The notes: generated by a model not told the origin, from the letters alone. A DNA stretch of 64,000 nucleotides from Symbiodinium natans (GCA_905221605.1 CAJNDS010001313.1:613163-677162); one strand, 5' to 3'. Positions 47,531-57,233 are shown, counted from the stretch's first letter. Numbers and translations are program-made.

Positions 47531-47650
47531 ATGAATGATGTTCAATTTCTTGTTGCTTCGATGTTTCACTACGTGCTTTCGCTCACTGTATTGCACATGA
47601 ACAAGCGACGGTACAACTTTCAAAAGTATCCACGAAGCGAGTTAGGATGA
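47531..47650 (+). CDS. small open frame with a hydrophobic segment
   Basis: MNDVQFLVASMFHYVLSLTV then LHMNKRRYNFQKYPRSELG, TGA. ATG to stop, 39 codons. A membrane-anchor-like N terminus and a basic tail. Confidence 0.4.
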   Translation: MNDVQFLVASMFHYVLSLTVLHMNKRRYNFQKYPRSELG

Positions 47651-48185
47651 GATCAAAGGTTCAGGGTGTAGAGGGGCTTAGGGGTTTGCAGGGTTTCTGT
47701 CTGTTCCTAGGCAGGATAAGGGGGACCTTTAAAAGGGAGTCCTGGAATCCTCCTTAACCCTCTTCTGGCTCTCTTAAACAGGGACCATATTCAGAGGGGT
47801 CTATATCCCTAAGGGTCCTATCCCCTAGGTTTAGGGTTTTTTGGATGCGGCGTTGAGGGTTTAGGGTTGACAGGGTCTGGCATGTAGGGCACGCACACTT
47901 ATCCAGACCAGGGACAGACTGAAGCTGGGGTTTAGGGTTTTGGGTTTTGGGTTTACGATTTAGGGAAAATTTAGGGTTTCGGGTTTAGGGGCTTAGGCTC
48001 AGGATTACACTCTAAGCCCTAAACCAGTTGGGGGAGAAAGCCCATTTTCACCTTCCGGTGAGCCTTTGATGCCACGCGTACGGTCTGAGGGAGGCCGTTA
48101 AACACATCAACTGAGTAATTGAGCCCTAAGCCCTTAACCCCATATTCCATGATCACCAATCAAGAAACCCTACACCCCTATAAGT
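47651..48185. other. telomere-like fragments and a decayed element, no gene called
   Basis: 47700-47830 resembles element D (AGGGGGACC, AAACAGGGACC, CCCTAAGGGTCC). 48025-48058 has a short open piece (LGEKAHFHLP) with a GTGAGC donor. Confidence 0.4.
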
Positions 48186-48188
48186 ATC

Positions 48189-48278
48189 ATGACTTACCAA
48201 GAAACCTGTAGCTTCTTCAGCGCAATCGAGAAGAGCCTCACTGACCACGACCCGCTGCACCAGGGTTTTGTGTTTAGG
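48189..48278 (+). CDS. possible first exon
   Basis: ATG, MTYQETCSFFSAIEKSLTDH then DPLHQGFVFR, AGG|GTCTAGG donor. 30 codons. Confidence 0.4.
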
Positions 48279-48508
48279 GTCTAGGGTCTAGGGCTTAGGG
48301 TTTAGGGTTTGATTTCCTGTGTTTTGGCATTTGCTTCCCTTGCAAGCCCAGTAGGTGAAAAACCAAGGACGGTTTAGGACGGGCAAGGTTCAGGCCCGAT
48401 TTAATTCCTAGGGTCCAGGGTTTGAGCCTTAAACCCTAAACCCACGTCCTACACCCTACGCCCTACACCCTAAACCCTAAACCTCAAACCCTAAACCAAC
48501 CAAACAAG

Positions 48509-48567
48509 GTAGTTCTGGCTCCACACGCTTTCGAGGACTGTTCAGCTCACGGGCCACCCAAAGCCCG
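48509..48567 (+). CDS. short exon candidate
   Basis: ACAAG acceptor, VVLAPHAFEDCSAHGPPKAR, runs into CCTAAACCC. Confidence 0.3.
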
Positions 48568-48731
48568 CCTAAACCCTAAGACCCCTAAACCCTAATACCC
48601 CTAAACCCGAGTACCCCTAAACCCTAAACCCTAGTACCCCTAAACCCCTAAACCCTAATACCCCCAAACCTAAGACCCCTAAACCAAGAGAGGAATCCTC
48701 CGGGTGCAATAGTCTTGTTGGTGGATTTTGC

Positions 48732-48807
48732 AGCTCTCGTCATCGCAAAGGCTCACATTTAGGACCCAGAGCTCTCGTCATCGCAAAGGTTCACATTTAG
48801 GACCCAG
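48732..48807. repeat. 38-base tandem duplication
   Basis: AGCTCTCGTCATCGCAAAGG ...ACATTTAGGACCCAG occurs at 48732-48769 and 48770-48807 with one C/T difference. The first copy begins at a GGATTTTGCAG acceptor. Confidence 0.85.
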
Positions 48808-48814
48808 AAGGGGG

Positions 48815-48930
48815 GCCATTATTCCCTGTTTTCGGTGTTTTGAATTTAGGGTCTAGGGTTTGGGGCATAAGCCCCTTTAAACCACAACGGGCACCCATGT
48901 TGCAATTCCCAGGATACCCTTGGGTCTAGT
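48815..48930. mobile_element. family A-like element, diverged
   Basis: CCATTATTCCCTGTTTTCGG, GCATAAGCCCCTTTAAACCA CAACGGGCACCC. A TTTAGGGTCTAGGG bit sits in the middle. Confidence 0.45.
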
Positions 48931-48953
48931 TTGCTAAAAACCCATGAGAGTAC

Positions 48954-49033
48954 AAACTTAGTTTGTACTGGGGCGGGCGGTATTTTCACAGGAAACCACT
49001 CCAGTCATCAAATATTCCCAGCTATTGGGAATA
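48954..49033. repeat. two short perfect hairpins
   Basis: AGTACAAACT/AGTTTGTACT at 48955-48980 and ATATTCCCA...TGGGAATAT at 49011-49033. Confidence 0.75.
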
Positions 49034-49638
49034 TGGGGATTCAGGGTTTAGAGTTTAGGGTTTCGGGTTTAGGGTCTAGGATTTAGGGTTTAAGGTTTAG
49101 GGTTTGGGACGAACAACTGCAGAGGAGATTGTGACATGTCGGCGGCACCCGTCGCAGCGGAACCCTTGGCATTTCCGTGAGCTTTGCTGTGGCTTACGGT
49201 CTAGGCCCAACCCCCGTATTGGTTTAGGGTTTAGGGTTTAAGGTTTTGGGTTTAGGGTTTAGGGTTTAGGGTTTAGGGTTTAGGGTTTAGGGTTTAGGGG
49301 TGGGCTTTCTAAAGGCATTCTAACCCCTGACGAAACCCCAGGAATGCTGAAGCAGGGTTATCTCTGCTTGGGGGGTTTGTAGGAAAACGGGCTCCTTTCC
49401 AAGCGCCCTGTTCCCATAGGGTGCTTACTGGCTCAAAACCCAACTTTTCAACTTTTGGGCTTCTTGTAAGGTAGTTTATTCTGAAAGTTTGCAACTTTTA
49501 TTTCCCCGGGTTTTGGGCCAGTAGTGTTGAGTTTAGGGGTTAGGGTGTATCTGAGGGTAGAAACAATGACAAATGGGCCCTGAAATATGGTCCCTAACAT
49601 CCTTGAAAGGATTCTGATGCATGGGCCCTTTATTTGTT

Positions 49639-49693
49639 CAGGGTATATGAGGGGCATATAAGGGGTAGACCATAGTAAGGTACCATGTAACTA
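49639..49693. mobile_element. element E, copy 2
   Basis: CAGGGTATATGAGGGGCATA TAAGGGG...AGTAAGGTACCATGTAACTAC. Upstream 49309-49640 is unique with no supported exon. Confidence 0.6.
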
Positions 49694-49811
49694 CCCTTAG
49701 AGTAGGGAAATCCTTCCCTTACAAAGCCTAGTAGAAAGAAACCCTAAACCCTAAACCCTAAACCCTAAACCCTAAACCCTAGACCCTAGACCCTAAACCC
49801 TAAACCCTAAG

Positions 49812-49891
49812 CGCTCCTGAAGCCTCAGTCTTTGACTTTGGTTGCTCTGGGGCCCAGCCTGTTTGCGGCCTACCTTCGGCTCCCCTCATAA
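49812..49891 (+). CDS. terminal exon candidate
   Basis: CTAAG acceptor at a C-strand tract, LLKPQSLTLVALGPSLFAAY then LRLPS and TAA. Confidence 0.4.
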
Positions 49892-50027
49892 AGAGGACCT
49901 CCCCCCAAAAACCCTACGAAGCAAAGGGTCCGATCAATACCCTGAACGCTGAACTCCAAACCTGAACCCTGAACCCTGAACCCTGAACCCTAAACCCTAA
50001 ACCCTAAACCCCTCCCCCCCCCTCCCC

Positions 50028-50127
50028 CCCTGCATCTGCCGAGGACACAGGAGCAGACCGGCCCGATCTTTCCGGCACCCTTCCTGAGCTAAGGCTGAGA
50101 TCACAGTGGACCCCTCCCCTCCCCTGA
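50028..50127 (+). CDS. terminal exon candidate
   Basis: PASAEDTGADRPDLSGTLPE then LRLRSQWTPPLP, TGA. Left boundary not clear. Confidence 0.35.
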
Positions 50128-50137
50128 AAAGAATAGT

Positions 50138-50220
50138 GGGTTTAGGGTTTAGGGTTTAGGGTTTAGGGTTTAGGGTTTAGGGTTTAGGGTTTAGGGTTTA
50201 GGGTTTAGGGTTTAGGGTTG
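50138..50220. repeat. G-strand telomeric tract
   Basis: Eleven perfect units. 50225-50365 has no supported exon. Confidence 0.95.
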
Positions 50221-50431
50221 CCTTTCAAGAGACTAAGACCTAAAAGCCTAGAGTAGCGGGGGAGGAGGAAGGTACTCCCTGTGATCTGAGGGCGCCAACA
50301 TAAAAACCCTTCTAGGGTGTAAGAAGACGAGGGGGACTGGGGGCTGTCCACCTTCCAAGCTTCAGGATTTAGGGTTTAGGGTTTAGGGTTTAGGGTTTAG
50401 GGTTTAGGGTTTAGGGGTCAAGGGTTCCTAG

Positions 50432-50599
50432 CAACAACTGTGGAGGCTCCCCTTACTCCAATCTTCTGCCTGTGACCTGCGGGAAGTACCTGATTTCTTC
50501 CTTTTCTTTAGGGGTTTGGCTTGCCAAGCCGTACTCTTCGGGTTCAGCTCACATGGCCAGCCTGCAAAACACCAGCTCCTCTTCGGACATTTGCGCAGG
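50432..50599 (+). CDS. two-exon model with a 40-base intron
   Basis: Exon 50432-50471 (TCCTAG acceptor, NNCGGSPYSNLLP, CCT|GTGACC) and exon 50512-50607 after CTTCCTTTTCTTTAG (GFGLPSRTLRVQLTWPACKT, PAPLRTFAQGVG, GGG|GTTTAG). A different donor (GGGAA|GTACCT) would give GLACQAVLFGFSSHGQPAKH but a 26-base intron. The acceptor is strong. Confidence 0.4.
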
Positions 50600-50668
50600 G
50601 CGTGGGGGTTTAGGGCTTGCCTAAACCCTCAACCCTAAACCCTAAACCCTAAACCCTCAACCCTACAG

Positions 50669-50752
50669 GGGGGCAAGCGCTCAGACGCCTGTAGCTTGAA
50701 TGCAGGTTCGAGGGCTGCACTCCATATTGTGGGAAGTCTGAAGCTATCCTGA
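50669..50752 (+). CDS. 27-codon terminal exon
   Basis: CCCTACAG acceptor, GGKRSDACSLNAGSRAALHI then VGSLKLS, TGA. Confidence 0.4.
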   Translation, partial: GGKRSDACSLNAGSRAALHIVGSLKLS

Positions 50753-51153
50753 ATTCAGGTTTAGGGTTTAGGGTTTAGGGTTTAGGGTTTAGGGTTTCCG
50801 GGCATAAGACGGGACCCAAAAAAAGGCCCAAATAAGGCTCGTTCACGAATTCTGTGGGCATTCTTCTGGGGAGTGTGTGGGTGGTTGAGGTGGGGGTTAT
50901 GTAGGGCTCAGGGTTCAGGGTCCCAAAGCCAAAAAATCTCAGCCCGAAACCCTAAACCCTAAACCACAGTCATGGCACCCTCCCCCACACTCTGGGTTCG
51001 TTGAGCCCCAAACACGAAGCCGCAACCCCTAAAGACCCCCTAAAGCCGCTAAGCCCTAAATCCTTCTGGGTTTAGGGTTGAGGGTTTAGGGTTTAGGGTT
51101 TAGGGTAAACCCTACATCAGAAGACCCTAAACCTCAAAACCCCGACACCTTAG

Positions 51154-51286
51154 TCCTGAAGTACTGCCCGCGGGTCCCGTGCACACGAATCAGAGACGAA
51201 TGCCCGTGGCCACGGCACCTGTCCAGGATTTGGATAGGAGTTTGGGAGGTTCAGGGACTTCGAGGTTTATGCGTTTTGAGATTTAG
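51154..51286 (+). CDS. 43-codon terminal exon
   Basis: CCTTAG acceptor, PEVLPAGPVHTNQRRMPVAT, APVQDLDRSLGGSGTSRF and MRFEI, TAG. A second plus frame is also open. Confidence 0.4.
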
Positions 51287-51336
51287 GGGTTTAGGGTTTA
51301 TGGGTTTAGGGGTATACGTGGGTTCTTGCGATGCAG

Positions 51337-51422
51337 GCTATCTGATCCATCTTGCTGAGCTCATTTTTAAGGGTTCTCTTCACCAAGGCCCCTTTGAATG
51401 GGTTTTGGAGGTTGGGGCTTAG
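51337..51422 (+). CDS. 27-codon terminal exon
   Basis: GATGCAG acceptor, YLIHLAELIFKGSLHQGPFE then WVLEVGA, TAG. Confidence 0.4.
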
Positions 51423-51479
51423 GGTAGCCTGCACCCTAAACCCCTCGCGGGAATTCCTCGCTGCCTAGGTTGCGGTGGA

Positions 51480-51655
51480 GTTTGGAGGTTTAGGGTTTAG
51501 GGTTTACTGTTTAGGGTTTAGGGTTTAGGGTTTAGGGTTTAGGGTTTAGGGTTTAGAGTTTAGGGTTTAGGGTTTAGGGTTTAGGGTTTAGGGTTTAGGG
51601 TTTAGGGTTTAGGGTTTAGGGTTTAGGGTTTAGGGTTTAGGGTTTAGGGTTTGGG
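51480..51655. repeat. G-strand telomeric tract
   Basis: About 25 units, one TTTACTG and one TTTAGAG interruption. Confidence 0.95.
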
Positions 51656-51786
51656 GCGGCTTGGGGCTTCGGTTTCGCCGGCTTGTGGTTGGAAGAGGGG
51701 GGCAGACTTCCACTACAGACAAGTTTGGGATCCTCCGGCTCAGGGCCACCAAGATCACCAACCGCCGGGCCTGCCGCAGGCTCTAA
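51648..51786 (+). CDS. 45-codon terminal exon with telomeric acceptor
   Basis: TTTAG acceptor, LGLRFRRLVVGRGGQTSTTD, KFGILRLRATKITNRRACRR L, TAA. Arginine-rich with hydrophobic strands. Confidence 0.45.
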
Positions 51787-51984
51787 GCCCTAAACCCTAA
51801 TCCCTAGAGAGCCCGAAAGTGTTAGGGGTTAGGGGTTTGGTTGGGGCTTTGGGGCTTGGGGCAGCTTGCCGCTTGGGGGGATTTCGGATTTAGGCCCTAA
51901 AAAGGGTTCAGGGCTTAGGGTTTAGGGTTTCGGGTTTAGGCCCCCCAAAAAAGGCTATACACCCTTGGTCTACGCTTCGGGCAG

Positions 51985-52050
51985 GTGTCGAAGGGCCGTA
52001 GTGTGGGCCCCCACCGTCGACGGTGGCGTGATTCGACGTCAAGAGAGTAG
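51985..52050 (+). CDS. short terminal exon
   Basis: CTTCGGGCAG acceptor, VSKGRSVGPHRRRWRDSTSR E, TAG. Contains the perfect palindrome CCACCGTCGACGGTGG (52011-52026). Confidence 0.35.
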   Translation: MSKGRSVGPHRRRWRDSTSRE

Positions 52051-52224
52051 AAAACCCATCCCAGGACCCTTCAAGGGGCCTTAACAATTAGAATGGGGGT
52101 TTAGGGTTTAGGGTTTAGGGGTTAGGGGTTAGGGGTTAGGGGTTAGGTTTTTAGGGTTTAGGGTTTAGGGCTACTATAGGGGCTCTGAAGAATTAGAGTA
52201 CGGGTCGCGGGTGGGGGGGGGGGG

Positions 52225-52312
52225 GTATTGTAGCGTAATTATATAAAGGGACCATGAGGGGATACTATCCGGGCTATTCCGACCCCCATATTACAACCTT
52301 AATCCTCCCAAG
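52225..52312. mobile_element. element I, copy 1
   Basis: GGGGATACTATCCGGGCTAT TCCGACCCCCATATTACAACC, related to 55690-55782 (GGGAATACTCTGAGAACTTATTCCGACCCC). Confidence 0.45.
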
Positions 52313-52354
52313 CAAATGTTTTTTCATTTAAGTGCACCCGGTGTTTGGTATTAG

Positions 52355-52405
52355 GTGACTGGGGAGTCAACACACCTTCCACTGGCCCGCTCCAGCCAGT
52401 TTGGG
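52355..52405 (+). CDS. 17-codon exon, telomeric donor
   Basis: TATTAG acceptor, VTGESTHLPLARSSQFG, GGG|GTTTAG. Phase 0 to 0. Confidence 0.35.
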
Positions 52406-52520
52406 GTTTAGGGTTTAGGGTTTAGGGTTTAGGGTTTAGGGTTGAGGTTTTAGGTTTTAGGTTTGGGGTTTAGGGTTTAGGGTTTAGGGTTTAGGGTTTA
52501 GGGTTTAGGGTTTAGGGCTG
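52405..52520. repeat. G-strand telomeric tract
   Basis: Sixteen units with a TTTTAGG interruption. Confidence 0.9.
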
Positions 52521-52542
52521 TGAGGGATGATCTACTTCTATA

Positions 52543-52672
52543 ATTGTAGGGTTCTTAAGGGAGGGGGGTTCTTAAGGGGGGTAGGCACCTGGGGGACCTT
52601 AGGGAAGCTTGGGAGTCGAGTACTAGGGAGTATGACGGAATACCCCCCTTGACCCCCTCAAGAGCCCTATAA
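52543..52672. mobile_element. element J, copy 2, uninterrupted
   Basis: GGGTTCTTAAGGGAGGGGGG TTCTTAAGG...GGGAGTATGACGGAATACCC CCCTTGACCCCCTC. The reference copy for the interrupted one at 36205-36395. Confidence 0.65.
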
Positions 52673-52673
52673 C

Positions 52674-52876
52674 ATGAGGCTTCGCTTGGGGCCGATTTAT
52701 GAGAAGCATTCAAAGTGTAGGGACCTGCAAGGGAGCCCTAAAGCCCTAAGCCCCATCTCTCCACAGAGACTCGCCCTAGATAGGCCCTTACCCCGAAACC
52801 CTCAAATCATCCATGGTCTCCGCATACCTGCTGCTTCTATTATATCGTCAGGCAAAAGAACTTTGGAGTCGTTATA
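52674..52876 (+). CDS. ATG-initiated open frame, 67 codons
   Basis: MRLRLGPIYEKHSKCRDLQG, ISPQRLALDRPLPRNPQIIH and AASIISSGKRTLESL, TAG. Competes with a minus-strand piece VLLPDDIIEAA followed by a GTATGC donor (about 52820-52868). Confidence 0.35.
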
Positions 52877-52892
52877 GGGTTTAGGGTTTAGT

Positions 52893-53090
52893 GCGTTTTC
52901 CCCTAAAGATCTCAGCCAGTGAGGGCAAGTTTTGCAGGAGTACTGAGGACCCCACTGGAGGTGACGCTCCAACCTTCCTTCCGGATTCCTGGGACCTTTT
53001 TGCGTGCTGTCTCCCACCTGGTTGTGGTCGGAGACTGATCACCAAAGCAAGTGCTTTTTCAAGTATCCCTGGAACCTGAGACCTACCCTC
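52893..53090 (-). CDS. minus-strand open frame of about 65 codons
   Basis: SQVPGILEKALALVISLRPQ, GGRQHAKRSQESGRKVG, PVGSSVLLQNLPSLAEIF, TAA from the telomeric units at 52893. A plus frame of 62 codons overlaps. The minus frame has the more protein-like hydrophobic pattern. Confidence 0.4.
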
Positions 53091-53201
53091 CCCCCTGTGG
53101 CTTGGGCCCGGGGGGGGGGGGGGGGGGAATTGAGTGCTTAGGATTTCATCGGTTGCTTCGGGTGCCTTTCAGGGCTTGTTGAGTTGAGGGCTGCTTTACA
53201 G

Positions 53202-53285
53202 GGCGAGTTTCGGTTGCTGTTCGGGCTTGCACTTCTAACCACATGCTTTTTCTTCACTTATGAGCCCCATAAGTCCCCTAAGTTG
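53202..53285 (+). CDS. 28-codon exon with a membrane-spanning segment
   Basis: TGCTTTACAG acceptor, GEFRLLFGLALLTTCFFFTY then EPHKSPKL, TTG|GTAACA donor. The hydrophobic core of about 17 residues would span a membrane. Confidence 0.45.
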
Positions 53286-53344
53286 GTAACAAGTAGACGT
53301 ATAGTTTGGGGTTCTAAGTACCCTTGAACCTCCAAGTAGGGTCT
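53262..53344. mobile_element. family C-like right end
   Basis: GGGGTTCTAAGTACCCTTGAACCTCCAAGTAG matches the family C right terminus at 24069-24098. Left terminus not found. Confidence 0.45.
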
Positions 53345-53785
53345 TTAAAAACCCGAAGGGTGCAGCTTATCCTAGAGCGGTGCAGTCTGTTCAGGAGGTG
53401 AGGGAGGCATCAAGGGTTCAAGCATTCAGGGTGTTGGGGCTTTTGGGGCTTAAGGGTCTGTAGAGGCCATCTAGCCCTTATCTTCGTGGCTCTGAAAACA
53501 GGAGAGAATATGGAACTAGGTACTTCTGTCCCCTCCCCAACAAATCACCCGTTCAAGGTTTTTATCGGGCTCCTAATTCCCAGGTTCCGTACTAAGCCCC
53601 GGTCAGTTACATGAACCTTGGCGTGAGCCTATGGTTCGTGCTCGAAACTTGACAAGTACGACACGCACTCCCCTTTACAACCTGAGCACATGGACTTTTT
53701 GAGGGTCACAGGGGGTGGAGCATCTAGGTCTTGGTGTTTTGTAGGCACTCAGGGCTTCATACTCGTGCCCTTTGAGAGGTTCAGA
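53345..53785. other. unique stretch without a supported gene
   Basis: Several acceptor-like AGs but no open exon with matching donor that I would defend. Confidence 0.4.
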
Positions 53786-53935
53786 GTCTAAACCCTCAAC
53801 CCTCAACCCTCAACCCTAAACCCTAAACCCTAAACCCTAAACCCTAAACCCTAAACCCTAAACCCTAAACCCTAAACCCTAAACCCTAAACCCTAAACCC
53901 TAAACCCTAAACCCTAAACCCTAAACCCTATCCCT
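53785..53935. repeat. C-strand telomeric tract
   Basis: Three CCCTCAA then about 18 perfect CCCTAAA units. Confidence 0.95.
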
Positions 53936-54116
53936 AAGCCCAGCTTTCTGCACCCTTCCCCGAGAACTCAGGTCTGGGGCAGTTAGGGTACTGAGCCAGG
54001 AAGTTCTGAGAACTCTCCCGCGCTTTGCTTCTCTAGTGAGATCCCATCTTTGCCCAAGAAGTGTCCCAAACTCTAAGCCTTAATAAACCGCCGGAGGCTC
54101 ACCTAGGGTGTAGGGT

Positions 54117-54234
54117 TTAGGGGGTTTGCGGGACTGTTGCCTTAGGTGCTGAGGCAACCTGGGCCCCTTTTGCGGGGGTTCCAAAGGCGCTCTGTGGGGA
54201 TTTGGCTTGGGCTGGCTCTGGCTTCGGGCTGGGG
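54117..54234 (-). CDS. proline/alanine-rich terminal exon, telomeric acceptor
   Basis: Minus strand: GTTTAG acceptor, PSPKPEPAQAKSPQSAFGTP, AKGAQVASAPKATVPQTP, TAA from the tract. Low-complexity linker-like. 38 codons. Confidence 0.4.
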
Positions 54235-54330
54235 CTAAACCCTAAACCGAAAACCCTAAACCCTTAACCCTTAACCCTAAACCCTAAACCCTAAACCCTA
54301 AACCCTAAACCGCAGCGGCTTCTTCTGCAG

Positions 54331-54432
54331 CGTTTGGGCAGTCTTGTTCCGATACACCTTGAGCCCAAAAAGCCTTCACGCAAACCTCAAGCTGTTTTCC
54401 CTTACGTGAAGCCCCAGGCTTTAGGGTCCAGG
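54331..54432 (+). CDS. 34-codon exon with strong acceptor
   Basis: GGCTTCTTCTGCAG acceptor, RLGSLVPIHLEPKKPSRKPQ, AVFPYVKPQALGSR, AGG|GTTTAAGG donor. Confidence 0.45.
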
Positions 54433-54535
54433 GTTTAAGGTTTAGGGTTTAGAGGTTTAGGGGTTTCGGGGTTTGGGGGTTGGGGGTTGGGGTTTAGGGT
54501 TTAGGGTTTTGAGGACTTCCCTGTTTGGGGTTAAG

Positions 54536-54599
54536 GGCTCTTCTTCCCAACGGTTCCATTTTTGCGGGGATGCGCAAGACCAGTCCCCACGCGCACTAG
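54536..54599 (+). CDS. 20-codon terminal exon candidate
   Basis: GTTAAG acceptor, ALLPNGSIFAGMRKTSPHAH, TAG, just before a family B element. Confidence 0.3.
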
Positions 54600-54615
54600 C
54601 AAGTAGTGGTCGTCA

Positions 54616-54725
54616 CTTGGGATGTTTTTCCGTATACTAACAGTCCTGAATAGGCATTGGTTCTGATAGCGGGTTTGCTATACTCTCCATTAAGGACTGT
54701 TAGTATAAGGGCGAACCTGCCAAGT
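54616..54725. mobile_element. family B element, copy 7
   Basis: CTTGGGATGTTTTTCCGTAT ACTAACAGTCCT...AGGACTGTTAGTATAAGGGC GAACCTGCCAAG. Loop TTCTGATAGCGGGTTTGCTA. Confidence 0.8.
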
Positions 54726-54964
54726 CTTCACCCTAAACCCTGAACCCTAAAAATTTTGGGGTCCGGCCTGAAGTCAGAAAGAACGACGCTTGGCAGGGCG
54801 CCACCAGACACACCCGATTTCTGAGATCCGAACTAGGCTTTAGGTTTTTGGGGATTTCGACACCAAAATCGGCCTTTTGAAAGCACTTTACATGTTCAGC
54901 ACGTCCTCTTTGGTTAGCAGGGTTCTGGGGGATTTGTTCTTGAATTTTCCTTTTTGGCTTACAG

Positions 54965-55132
54965 GGTCCTTATGCAGGAAACCTACCCATTCGGACCCCA
55001 GATCGCCTAGCGCACGGGACTCTCCCCAGCATCAGGGACCTAAGTGCAAAATCGGGACCCTACGACCGACGACCATGTCGCATGTTGCGACCAGCGCATG
55101 TTGCGACCAGCAAGGAACCTCGAAATCTTTAA
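54965..55132 (+). CDS. terminal exon, 55 codons in phase 0
   Basis: CCTTTTTGGCTTACAG acceptor, GPYAGNLPIRTPDRLAHGTL, PSIRDLSAKSGPYDRRPCRM and VATSKEPRNL, TAA. A second frame (98 codons from 54877) and a third short one are also open, so the frame is uncertain. Contains a 16-base tandem duplication (GCATGTTGCGACCAGC at 55080 and 55096). Confidence 0.4.
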   Translation, partial: GPYAGNLPIRTPDRLAHGTLPSIRDLSAKSGPYDRRPCRMLRPAHVATSKEPRNL

Positions 55133-55537
55133 AGGTGTTCATCGCCAGCATGCTGGACTCCAGGGCATGTTAGGGTGTGTTGTAGGGGTTGAATGGTTTT
55201 CAATTCCCCTAAACCCCAAACCCTCAAGCCACAAACCCTAAGCCCTGGAAGGCCTGAATCTTAAAGCCTTGGCTTGGATGTGTTTAGGGCTTCGGGCTGA
55301 GGGTTTGGGGTTAAGAGTTTAGGGTTTTGGGTTTGGGGAATCCCTTCTCGCTTTAAGCCTCAGCTCTGTCAGCGCCTTTGTTTAGTTCCGGGGATACTGC
55401 ATCGAAGGCGTCTCGCCGCCACCATGACCAGACACAAGTTCAGAAGCCTAAGCCCTAAACCCTAAACCTTAAACCCTAACCCTAAACCCTAAACCCTAAA
55501 GCCTAAACCCTAAACCCTAGGCCCTAGGCCCTAAACC

Positions 55538-55651
55538 ATGCTGCTGCTCCAGCTGCGCGAACTAGGGGACATGATTTCAAGAGTCGGTCCCTCGGCCCAT
55601 GGCGGATGGATCTTCCGCGCTCCCCGATTTTTCGACCCTAATTCACCCTAA
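55538..55651 (+). CDS. small ATG-to-stop frame
   Basis: MLLLQLRELGDMISRVGPSA, HGGWIFRAPRFFDPNSP, TAA from a telomeric unit. 37 codons. Confidence 0.4.
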   Translation: MLLLQLRELGDMISRVGPSAHGGWIFRAPRFFDPNSP

Positions 55652-55689
55652 ACCCTAAAGCCTAAACCCTAAACCCTAAACCTAATATT

Positions 55690-55782
55690 ATGCCTTATGA
55701 ATTGGAATAGGGTGTTGGGGGTATTCTGTTTAGGAGAATTGAGGGAATACTCTGAGAACTTATTCCGACCCCTGCATTAAAC
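55690..55782. mobile_element. element I, copy 2
   Basis: See 52225-52312. Shares ATACTCTG/ATACTATC, CTTATTCCGACCCC and TACAAC/TTAAAC ends loosely. Confidence 0.4.
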
Positions 55783-55825
55783 CCGAAAAACCCCTTTTTT
55801 TGGGTGCTACGTGTATGTCTCAACT

Positions 55826-55926
55826 CAGGATGTTCCCCCGTATAAAAGCAGTCCCTAGTGGAGATTCTGATGAGGGGTAGGATAATCCCTATTAAGGACT
55901 GTTAGCATAAGGGGGAACATCCCAAG
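55826..55926. mobile_element. family B element, copy 8
   Basis: AGGATGTTCCCCCGTATAAA AGCAGTCC and TAAGGACTGTTAGCATAAGG GGGAACATCCCAAG. Confidence 0.8.
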
Positions 55927-55939
55927 TCTTAACCCTAAG

Positions 55940-56148
55940 CTCGTCTACCCAAAAGCGCTGAAGGGGAGAAGGTGCTTTAGGAATGTTTGGCTGTGTGCCA
56001 CGGCCCTCAAACCAAAACCCGAAATCCTAAATCCTTTGCGGCCCCACATCAGAAGCCCCGCAACGCCCTATGCTCGAAACTTCATGCGACTTATCAGTTG
56101 CGCTGGGGGTTATATGCCTGCGCTTCCTGTTAGTTTTGAGGGGGGGGG
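55940..56148 (+). CDS. 69-codon open segment, one or two exons
   Basis: CTAAG acceptor, LVYPKALKGRRCFRNVWLCA, PHIRSPATPYARNFMRLISC and GGYMPALPVSFEG, G run, then GTTTAGGG donor. An inner acceptor (CACATCAG) could split it. A downstream piece at 56227-56286 (after AAGTAG) may be the last exon. Confidence 0.4.
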
Positions 56149-56363
56149 GTTTAGGGGTTCAGCGTTTAGGGTTCAGGGTGGGGCGGGGGGAGTCACCCGA
56201 CTGGGGGGGGGGGGGGTTACAAGTAGGACAGCCACCGTTGGGTTTTGCTGCCTCGGACTTCAATGCTGTTCAACCCGAAACCCTAAAGCCTAAACCGAAA
56301 CCCTAAACCCCTTCAGGAGTCAAAACCCTAAACACTAAACCCTAAACCCTAACAGAGTTAAAG

Positions 56364-56471
56364 GCCCCAAGCTGCTTCTCGACCATGATTTCTAAGTCAC
56401 AAGCGGCGTTTATTCCTCAACCTCGCCCCGCACTAGCGATCATGGACATGCTCATGGCGGCAGGGATGTAG
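56364..56471 (+). CDS. terminal exon or small protein
   Basis: TTAAAG acceptor, APSCFSTMISKSQAAFIPQP, RPALAIMDMLMAAGM, TAG. Methionine-rich end. Confidence 0.4.
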   Translation, partial: APSCFSTMISKSQAAFIPQPRPALAIMDMLMAAGM

Positions 56472-57104
56472 GGTTTAGGGTTTAGGGTTTAGGGTTTAGG
56501 GTTTAGGGTTTAGGGTGTACGGTTAGGATTCAGGGTTTAGGGCTCCCAAAATCTTTAGCCCTAAACCCAAAAAACCATGTACCCCATATCCTATAAACCC
56601 CCAAACAACCCTAGGGCTTAGGGTCAGGAACTGTTTGGGGACTGACGCGGGTTTCGGAACTCAAGAATGAGAGAGCTTGGTAGGGTCAGGCCCTTCACGA
56701 ACTGTTCTCATCTACTTGCTGAGGATTTAGCGCTTGTGGGTTTAGCGTTTTAGACTATAGGTTTCTAGGGTTTAAGGTTTAAGGTTACGGATAACCCAAT
56801 TAGGGTCCCCTTTAGGGCACGTGAAACTCTACTTCCCACCGACTAAGTCCCCCCTCGATCCTCCACGCCTTGTTTAGGAGTGGTCAGTTAGATCCTTTCA
56901 GCAAAAGGGTGCCGCAAACCCTAAACCCTAAGCCCTAAACCCTAAAGCCCCTTTTCTTCCCAGGCTGGTCTAGGACCTACTTAGAAATTTTGCTGCAGGG
57001 TTCGGGCGTTGCCACAAACCCGAAACCCCAAACCTTAAACCCCAAACCCCAAACCCTAAACCCAAAACCCCAAACCCACAACCCTAAACCCCAAACCCTA
57101 AACC

Positions 57105-57233
57105 CTAAATGAGCGCCGGAAGATGTACATGCGTGCTTCGAGGCGTTTCCCGTTTTAGATCCGCTGCGGACGACATCATTGCGTCCCTAAGCTGATAGCC
57201 GGCGCGTTTACACTCATCATGGTAACGTCGGCC
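57105..57233 (-). CDS. 42-codon terminal exon
   Basis: Minus strand: AATGCAG acceptor, GRRYHDECKRAGYQLRDAMM, SSAADLKRETPRSTHVHLP ALI, TAG. Charged, compact, in one consistent frame. Confidence 0.45.
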   Translation of the reverse strand, partial: GRRYHDECKRAGYQLRDAMMSSAADLKRETPRSTHVHLPALI

